Shown here: one piece after another, positions 57,093-64,000 of the stretch
Layout of the letters: each line of letters starts with the position of its first letter
Numbering within the stretch: position 1 is the first letter of the stretch
Assembly: GCA_002335605.1 (NCBI GenBank)
Contig: BEDY01000007.1
Location: 806,001-870,000, forward strand
DNA from: Prillingera fragicola
Lineage: Eukaryota > Basidiomycota > Tremellomycetes > Trichosporonales > Trichosporonaceae
Reading direction: 5' to 3'
DNA: 64,000 nucleotides
The notes under the pieces: model-generated
What the model saw: the letters and a program-made list of their open reading frames with translations, nothing else
Databases searched by the model: none
What the model was told of the DNA's origin: nothing
Translations under genes and position numbers: made by a program

Positions 57093-57980
57093 CGACCCGT
57101 GTCGCGTAGTTTCCGCTTAGTTTGACTTGAGATACCTTGTTTCTTTTGAGACGGTGAATTGTATTGTACGTGATGTTATGCGCTTGATACCCCTGCATGG
57201 GCGTTGGGGAATGTGCGGATGGAACGAAGCGAGCTTCCTCTATTGTGAGGCGGGTGGGCCTCGTGATACCCATCATGTTTCTTGTGGTCAGCTTGGAATG
57301 GTGCGCTGAGGTGGTACGCTGCCGGCCATGCTGATTGTGGTCACCCGGTGGGTGGATAAGGGTTGCTCATCAGAAGAGCGATCCCGCTTTCTCGGCTTGG
57401 TTTTTGAAAGTGTTGAGGGAAGTGAATACGGGGTGGCAAAGACAGACGGTGGCAGGCTTCCATGCCTCGAAGGCCTGGGGAGCCTTGACAGTGCCCAGCA
57501 CTCGCTTCCGGGCAAGTTGTTGTGGCAAGGGCTTGCAGTCAGCGTCACTGGTAAAAGACTCGACATCTGGTGTTGCGATAGCGAGAGCCGATGTGGTCTC
57601 ACCGAGTGTCAATCTCTGGTGCGATTCGATAAGCACCCTTATGATAACAATCAGAGAGGCTCAAGCGCACTCGCTCCTGTAGCAGTCGCTTCTCCTTTTC
57701 GCGCTTTTACCCACAAGCGGCTCTCCAATGGCGTCAGAAGTGGCTTTGGGCATCTGCCACCCCCCCAGTATAGTGCAGTCAATTGAGGGACAGATCCTGA
57801 AGTATTGCGACCCCAACGAGTTGTGCACATCTCATTCTTCACTTGATGGTACACAAAGGCTCCAACACCACTTCAGAACACTGAAGCTTGATACTTTAGA
57901 TGAAACCCCAGTGTCTTGTTAAGACAGCCTTTACTGACCGTGGTGATATGTGCACCGGTAAGAGGCTAAACATCCACACA
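57093..57980. other. Intergenic, nothing recognised
   Basis: Open frames on both strands around 57328-57786 lack any recognisable content. Confidence 0.45.
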
Positions 57981-58081
57981 GCTCTCGTGGTGTAGTGGTT
58001 ATCATACTCTCTTAGGGTCTCGACGATTCTAAGCTTCCAGCTTCTTGGGAGTGGGCCCCGGTTCGAATCCGGGCGAGGGCC
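57981..58081 (+). tRNA. tRNA-Pro(AGG) with 28-nt intron
   Basis: Acceptor GCTCTCG/CGAGGGC, D arm as in fungal tRNA-Pro, anticodon stem CTCTC/GGGAG, loop TTAGGG with AGG anticodon, intron 58018-58045, T arm CCCGG-TTCGAAT-CCGGG, discriminator C at 58081. Confidence 0.93.
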
Positions 58082-58636
58082 TCTGTTTTTGGCTCCTGGG
58101 GCAAGGGCAGGAGACGAGGGGGGAAGGAGAGAGGGGTAGGGTTGAGGAGAGAGGCGATGAGGAATGCTCGGTTTGGGTACCCCGGGATATCTTTTTGGAG
58201 ATTCTGAGGACCATGTCTATTTATGAGGGATTTTTGAGAATGCGTCTTGGGGTAAGGTATGCATGAGTTTTGTGGCTGGCAAAGTGGGTTGAACTGTGGA
58301 TGCCCAGGAAATGTTTGTGAAGAGATCCCGGAGCTAGCCCGGATATCGCATCTTCCGCGATAACAGCTCTGTCCTCCGTGGTCATGGTCGCGAGCCCGGC
58401 AAGTGAGTCTGGAACTGTGCGCATGACTCTACAAGACTGCGTTTCGTCATGGGTATGCAGCCGGAGAACTGTCCTGGCTCCCTTACACCCCCGACGCAAC
58501 CGACGCAACCTGGTGCGAGACCGCAAATCTTCATTTCGGCGCTCGGAGCAACCCTGACCGCTTCCATCCGTCGCTCCACGTTCCGAGTGCTGGCCCCAGA
58601 TGCAAAAAGGAATCGCCGCGTACTCATACGCGCTGT
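58082..58636. other. Spacer in the tRNA cluster
   Basis: Between tRNA-Pro and tRNA-Lys copy 2; no feature supported. Confidence 0.5.
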
Positions 58637-58721
58637 AGCCTAGTATGGGGCTCGAACCCATGACATTTTGATGTCTTATGAAAGTAAGAGTCAAACTATC
58701 TACCGACTGATATAACCAGGC
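58637..58721 (-). tRNA. tRNA-Lys(CTT), copy 2, with 12-nt intron
   Basis: Mature sequence appears identical to copy 1 at 48643-48728; the intron is one base shorter and has one substitution. Flanks differ completely. Same unusual TATC/GATA D stem, CTT anticodon and ATGGG T stem. Confidence 0.9.
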
Positions 58722-59533
58722 GTTCATGTTTTGTTGGACAGAATGGTGTTATGTCTCGCCGGCGGCCAACCGCGAGCGGGTGGCCACATGCATGGTGGAA
58801 GGAGTGAATCTGTACCAGTGTGCCCGGCTCTGTGACTCATTGATCATGCATACGGGGCGATAACTCGGCGTCTCCAAGGAGTAACCACTGGTGCTATATT
58901 AATTCAATTAATATTATTATGGGATCAACGCAGCCGTCCTGCCGTGGCCGGTTTATGTACACGATTACCGAGACAAAAGGAATAGTTGTTTAAGTGAGCT
59001 ATATTTGGTTAAGTGATTCTATGCCAGTGCACGAGGATAACGTTGAGACGTCTATTCTGCTGTGATTCTACCAGGAGGACGTTTGGATTGATGAGTCGCG
59101 GTTTGTCACAACGCTGTTCGCTGGCTGTCCTCGGCCTTGCCTGCCCTGCACTTTCCGCTTCAATGTCCTTACACGACCTTGCCCATCAAGGTTCCATCTG
59201 TTACGTTTGCTGTTCCAGCACGATCTCTGCAGACCGACCGCTCAGCACCACCACGGCTCGACGACTGCAGCGCGACCAGGACTCGAAGCCACCATCGCCT
59301 CACGGGGTCTCCGCATTCCTCGCTGAGTGTGGCCTCAGGACTGTCCAAGGGCTACAGCTTCCGAGTTGATCGTCCGTAAACCTGGCTGGGTCCGCGTCAG
59401 CACTCTGCCAGACTTGACCGTGAATCAGGGTTCGTCGCAACAACGCCACCGCCGTCCCTCCTTCTCGAACGCTGCGCCTCCTCTGGTCCTTCGACACCGC
59501 TGCCCACACCACCTCCGCGCCGCACGCCAACCA
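58722..59533. other. Spacer in the tRNA cluster
   Basis: Contains an AT-rich stretch near 58895-58922 (TTAATTCAATTAATATTATT). No gene supported. Confidence 0.5.
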
Positions 59534-59633
59534 GCCCCTATAGCTCAGTTGGTAGAGCGTGCCCTTCGTACCGTGCTCTGCTCCGGAGCCCGCACACAGG
59601 GTAAGGTCTGCAGTTCGACCCTGTATGGGGGCA
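59534..59633 (+). tRNA. tRNA-Thr(CGT) with 27-nt intron
   Basis: Acceptor GCCCCTA/TGGGGGC, D arm GCTC/GAGC, anticodon stem TGCCC/GGGTA, loop TTCGTA with CGT anticodon, intron 59571-59597, T arm TGCAG-TTCGACC-CTGTA, discriminator A. Confidence 0.92.
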
Positions 59634-59933
59634 GCGTCAGCTCGGCGTTGCTTTTTAGTGACTTGTACGAGTAGATGTGTTTTTGTGGATGAGGCGACCT
59701 TTTTTTGGTGGATGAGGTGAGACCTCCAGTGGTGAGACATAGGTGAGACATAGGTGGCACCTTGCGGCCGGTGTCTTCCTTTTTCAGTTTTGCGATTTCA
59801 GCAAAGCGGACAACACAGCAAGGTCAGGAACGGCGCCAGGATCACGCTGATATGCGTAAGAGTGGAAAAAAGGTCGCGTGGGGGGAGGAATGGGACCGTT
59901 TGTGTGGAGAGTCGTGGGTTTGTTTTCATGAGG

Positions 59934-60018
59934 ACACCAATAGTCTAGTGGTTATGATGCTTCTCTTCCATTCTCAATGTTTGAAGAAGCGACCCGTGTT
60001 CGAATCACGGTTGGTGTA
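59934..60018 (+). tRNA. tRNA-Gly(TCC) with 13-nt intron
   Basis: Acceptor ACACCAA/TTGGTGT, anticodon stem CTTCT/AGAAG, loop CTTCCA with TCC anticodon, intron 59971-59983, variable loop of 4, T arm CCGTG-TTCGAAT-CACGG, discriminator A. An A1-T72 first pair is unusual for tRNA-Gly. Confidence 0.87.
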
Positions 60019-60288
60019 GCGCTCTCGCAAGAGCGAGATCTTTTTGGAGGTCTCGCGGGGTCTGGCGGAGATTGGGGGTTTGTTTTTTGGTGGGCAGCGT
60101 CTACTTGCCTCGTGCGCGTCGCGTGGGTCCCGCAGGACCTGGACATTGACTGACCCTGTCAGTAAAAATTGCGTCATCAGCGGGTCGGAGGCTTCTGACT
60201 ACAGATTACGCAGATTGTCGAGCCTCATCTGCTTGGAGCCTAAGCTGCAAACCCGCATCAGACCCTCCGTGCCAGCTCACCAACATCA

Positions 60289-60387
60289 GCCTTCTTAGTT
60301 CAGTGGTTAGAATTTGTCACTAGTAGTATCCCCTTCTGTGATTTACAGTGTATGACAGGGTCACTCGTTCGATTCGGGTAGAAGGCA
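60289..60387 (+). tRNA. tRNA-Thr(AGT) with 26-nt intron
   Basis: Acceptor GCCTTCT/AGAAGGC, D arm GTTC/GAAT, anticodon stem TGTCA/TGACA, loop CTAGTA with AGT anticodon, intron 60326-60351, T arm ACTCG-TTCGATT-CGGGT, discriminator A. Confidence 0.92.
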
Positions 60388-60680
60388 TTTCTTTTTGCAC
60401 GTCCACAGCTCTTGCATGCACATGTAGTGCTTTGTCGTGCATTGGCACTGTCACGTCGCTGGGCACCACTGCATTACAGAGATCGTTTTAGCAGAAGGCG
60501 ACGATCACCTCCACTTTCCCTGACTAGCACATCTCGCTTTCGTGTCGTCATTTCATGCAACTCTTGTCCATCTCTCACTTCACCGTAGCCCCATGCCCCT
60601 GACCTTCAAGTCTGTGCAGATGCATTCCTAACAACACATGCTGACCTGCTAGAGACATTGCGGCCAAGCACCCCCGCGCC

Positions 60681-62838
60681 ATGGCGCACCGGCCCAAGGG
60701 AACTGGCGGGCTGTACGCCGAAGTCGAGGAGGTCGAAGACTCCGACGGCCGGTGGAACCGCGCCCCAACGCCCCCCGGCGACGACGACAGCGACGGCGAA
60801 GCGTTTCTGGCTCACCACCGGCTAGCCGCGAGTGGCAACATCCTCGATACTACGACGTGGGTGGAGATTTACCACCGTGGGTTGGTGTTGGCGCTGCGGA
60901 AACGGTTTCCGCACAGCAACCACCTGCATGATCGGGAGCCTGGGGTGAGTGCTGCTGCTAGATGCGGCTGACGCTAGATCGACAGCAGGCAGTTGTTCCA
61001 GGAGAGAAAGGCGTTGAAGCAAGACTGCTCTGCGTTGGACGGACACACGCAGGATGCGATGCGTGCGCTGCTCGACTTTGTCGATGAGCGATACGTCAAA
61101 GTGTACGTCACTGTAGTGCTACCCTGACACCAGACTCGAAAAGCGCACAGAGCTGCCCGACGACGCGACCGTGTACGCGCTGCTGTGGTGGCACTTTCGA
61201 CCCGGAGCAGAGGTCGAAGCCGTGGACAGCACTGGCCAGCTTGTGAGCAGCTGCGCGGTGAAGCTAATGCCAGACCGCATTCGTCGTCAAAGACTGGTGG
61301 TACGACTACAACGGCTTTCGCGCAAAGGTCTCGTTCCGCCAGTGGACCGGGGATGCGTACCAGGTCGTCTGGACGACTCTGTCGCAAAACGAGTTTAGGG
61401 TGAGTGTCACCTTGACGCAGCTGAGACTAGGACGTGCGCAACATTTCCGAGCTCAACTTTTGGCCCCTCTCTGCCGAGCGCAAGGCCAAGCTCGCTGCCC
61501 GTGGCAAGACATACGCCGACCACGTAAGCTCACACTCTTGCCGCACTGACACCAAGTATGTCGGCATTGTGCACGCCAGCTACAGCGGGTCATTCTATGT
61601 CAAGTCGACCGTGGGCTTGTAAGCACACTCTCATAGCTGTGCTGATGCCAGTGTGCCCGAACCAGGAAGCGGCCGAGTCATGATCGACGTCGCGAGCTTT
61701 CGCCGCCTACACCCGCGCGAGAACATTTTTCCGTACGACGCCGCCGCGTCCAAGCTGACCGTAGCGACGACATTAACCGCAAGGAGCTCAAGCGCGGGGT
61801 CCAAACCCCTGAAGCCAAGCTGCCCGACGACGAGCTCTTTCTCTTGCCGTCTTACATTCATGCGTTTTCGCTGAAGAAGAAGGCGCGTCCTCTCCCGACA
61901 CTTGCTGACAGCAGCGCTGGGGCCATTTCCTCATTGACCGCCTAGCTCCAGTTGGGTGGAGCAGCGACGCCTTCGACCACCTCGTCATTCCGCCAGAGTA
62001 TCGCTCGGTCGTGCAGTGTCTGGTCGACGTGCACACTGGCGTGCTTGGTGATAGCTTGGTTGCCGATATCGTCAAGGGCAAAGGGGAGGGCGTCATGATG
62101 GCATTCTACGGCAGGCCAGGTACTGGCAAGGTGCGTTGCCGCGTCTATGGCAGCTGACACCAGACCCTCACCGCGGAGGCCGTCTCGGAGCATCTCAAAA
62201 CGCCACTGTACATGGTCAGCGCAGGGGAGCTGGGCACAAATGCGTCGGCGCTGGAGACAAAGCTCAATCAAGTACTGGAGCTGGCCACCGTGTGGAAGGC
62301 GGTGCTGCTGATTGACGAGGCCGACATCTTTCTGCAAAAGCGCAATACCACAGACATTGAGCGCAACGCTCTCGTTGGCGTCTTCTTGCGATGTAAGTCG
62401 AACCAGCACAGCTTGCCTGACGCCAGTGCTCGAGTACTACAACGGCGTCCTCATCGTGACCACCAACCGGCTTGATGAGTGGGTCTAGACGCCGAGTAAA
62501 CCTGACATTAGCCTCGACGAAGCCTTCGCATCGCGCTTTGCCCTGACTCTCCCCTTTCACGACCTAGACGCAACCTCGCGCGAGTCCATCTGGACATCGG
62601 TGAGGTCACACAACCCAACAAGGACTGACCCTAGTTTATCTCTCGCTGCCGTCCCGACCTCGACCCCCACGCCTCGGCGCTCAACGAGGCTGGGTTCAAG
62701 ATGAACGAGCTCGTTGCGGCCAAAGTCAATGGGCGCGTCATCAAGCAGACTGTGCGGACCGCCCAGGCGTTGGCGCTCAGTGCTGGTGTGCCCCTGGGGA
62801 TGGAGCATATCCGGCGCGTCAGGCAGCTCGGCATGTAG
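60681..62838 (+). CDS. AAA-family ATPase, 13 exons with micro-introns
   Basis: Predicted 588 residues. Exons: 60681-60944, 60978-61102, 61134-61242, 61274-61399, 61431-61523, 61557-61618, 61652-61732, 61765-61882, 61915-62130, 62164-62392, 62427-62478, 62512-62599, 62635-62838. The twelve introns are 31-35 nt; intron 8 (61883-61914) appears to be GC-AG. The first 340 residues form the N-domain often found in fungal AAA proteins of unknown role (DUF7025-like). The ATPase core has Walker A GRPGTGKT (about 392-399, split by an intron), Walker B VLLIDEADIF with Asp449, and TTNRLDDLDEAFASRF as sensor 1 and arginine-finger region. Such proteins hydrolyse ATP to remodel protein complexes; the client is unknown. 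Confidence 0.9.
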
Positions 62839-63329
62839 TGTAGACTGCTGGCAGGGTGTGACGCGTATGCAGCCATAGTGCAGATCTGCCGATCAGGCAC
62901 GCCGGCACGCCGATCTCAGAGCCAGTTTAGGCATTGCTTGCACTTGTCTACGCTGACTTTTCACGTCGGCACGCTCTGCATACACGTGCTATGCAGCTGC
63001 ATGTTCCCGTAGGCCTTGCAGCGATGACCGGTGGGGACGGCAGCGACCAAACGCAGAGTGCAATGGATTAACCGTCGATGGCCGACGGGCTGCTCGGCTC
63101 TCGGCATGGAATGATGTCAGTGTCTAACCGAGTGACCGACGGACCTCCACAACAGCGACGGCCATCGCAACGAACGGCCCGGCGCCCAGACTGGATGACT
63201 CGCATGCATGCGCAGACGGCTTTGAGCAACCTGCTTGAAAGATATAAAAGCTGCACACTTAGCGTTGACTCTAGCTCACAGCAACCTTTACTCTTTACCA
63301 CACCATCACCACCACCGCAAAACAAAACC
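62839..63329. other. Intergenic promoter region of the SDR gene
   Basis: About 490 bp; only a TATA element is recognised. Confidence 0.55.
63243..63249 (+). promoter_or_regulatory. TATA element of the SDR gene
   Basis: TATAAAA is 87 bp upstream of the ATG at 63330, a suitable distance for a fungal core promoter. Confidence 0.55.
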
Positions 63330-64000
63330 ATGTCTGCCGGCGACAAGTTCAACAGTAGCACCACTGCCCAGGAGGTTGTGGACGCCTTTCCCCAGAACAT
63401 CAAGGACCGTACCAGTGAGTCTCCTCGTTGCGGCACCCGGGAGCACACTGACATGCCTCAGTTGTGATCACCGGCCCCAGCCCCGGTGGGCTCGGTTACG
63501 AGGCTGCGCGCGTCATTGCGACCAAGGAGCCCAAGCTCCTTGTCCTTGCTGGCCGTGACCAGACCAAACTCGACCAAGCGCGCGACGACATTCTCAAGGA
63601 GACCCCCCGGGCCAACCTCAAGACGGTCGTTCTCGACCTAAACTCGCTCACCTCTGTCCGCAAGGCAGCCACCGAAATCGAGGCCCTGGGGCCTATCGAC
63701 GTGCTTATCAACAATGCTGCCATCATGATGAACCCCTACAGCAAGACCAAGGACGGTTTCGAGTCCCAATTTGGCACCAACTACGTAGCGCCCTGGCTGC
63801 TCACCAACCTCCTCGTCCCGTCGCTCCTCAAGACCTCTAGCCCACGCGTGGTCTTTGTGTCTTCTACAGGACACCGCGCCAGCGACATTCGCTGGGACGA
63901 CATTGGCTTTGACGACGGCAAGGCCTACAGCAAGACCAGCGCCTATGGGCAGTCCAAGACTGCGGTCATCTTGAATGCCCTTGAGCTTGCGGAAAAGTAC
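63330..64000 (+). CDS. Short-chain dehydrogenase/reductase, 5' part only
   Basis: The gene runs off the window; 208 residues are visible. Exon 1 63330-63414 and exon 2 from 63462, with a 47-nt intron, joining RTIVITGPSPGGLGYEAARV. This is the Rossmann-fold nucleotide motif (a T-G-x3-G-x-G variant). LVLAGRD follows, with Arg as a likely NADP(H) contact; LDLNS, LINNAA, FVSSTGH (catalytic Ser) and SAYGQSKTA (catalytic Tyr and Lys) are all present. It most resembles the retinol dehydrogenase/WW-domain oxidoreductase-like group of fungal SDRs, reducing or oxidising alcohol-carbonyl substrates. Specific substrate unknown. Confidence 0.92.

Noticed and set aside
1..64000. CRISPR array, insertion sequence, or intact retroelement
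   Set aside because: No regularly spaced repeats, terminal inverted repeats with a transposase frame, or reverse-transcriptase motifs were seen.

Overview
The window looks like nuclear DNA of a GC-rich basidiomycete yeast or yeast-like fungus, most likely in Tremellomycetes (Trichosporonales-like; this is inference). Genes are spliced with GT-AG introns, most of them 31-50 nt long, often with a CTGAC or CTAAC branch site a few bases before the acceptor. tRNA genes carry introns, and the protein families are typical fungal ones (NCS1 permease, Dal5/Tna1-like MFS, DUF6534 membrane protein, AhpC/TSA-like protein). No bacterial operon features, CRISPR array or intact transposon was seen.

Region 1 (1-20 kb) is metabolic. 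It holds an NCS1 nucleobase/allantoin-type permease, a small unknown protein, a peroxisomal acyl-CoA oxidase ending in AKL, a 999-residue hydantoinase/oxoprolinase-DUF917 fusion, a coiled-coil protein, a Dal5/Tna1-like MFS transporter, and a MaoC-type enoyl-CoA hydratase 2 ending in SKL. The permease and hydantoinase upstream regions both carry dense copies of TGCCCAC, so the uptake protein and the ring-opening enzyme may be co-regulated for use of a cyclic amide or purine-related nitrogen source. The two peroxisomal enzymes would act in beta-oxidation.

Region 2 (20-36 kb) is gene-poor and rich in relics. It has a one-pass membrane protein and a broken second copy of it, two Ser/Pro-rich disordered proteins, four members or fragments of one F-box-like family (two long, two only C-terminal pieces), an unresolved and apparently frameshifted surface-protein-like stretch, and an acidic protein whose start appears only after removing a 40-nt intron.

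Region 3 (36-57 kb) holds an alpha/beta hydrolase, a DUF6534 membrane protein, a secreted beta-carbonic anhydrase, a large protein with a thioredoxin-like AhpC/TSA domain between disordered arms, an HSL-type esterase, a divergent pair (tiny oxidoreductase-like protein and ASCH/PUA-like protein), a type I membrane protein, a long disordered coiled-coil protein and a basic nuclear protein with a Zn2Cys6-like cysteine module.

Region 4 (57-64 kb) has five tRNA genes in 2.4 kb, all with introns (Pro, Lys, Thr, Gly, Thr; a sixth, Lys, lies near 48.7 kb), then an AAA ATPase gene cut by twelve introns of 31-35 nt, and the start of a short-chain dehydrogenase that runs off the window.

Exon-intron models were built by eye from splice signals and reading-frame continuity; each model given with exon coordinates closes in frame. 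Without transcripts they remain predictions.
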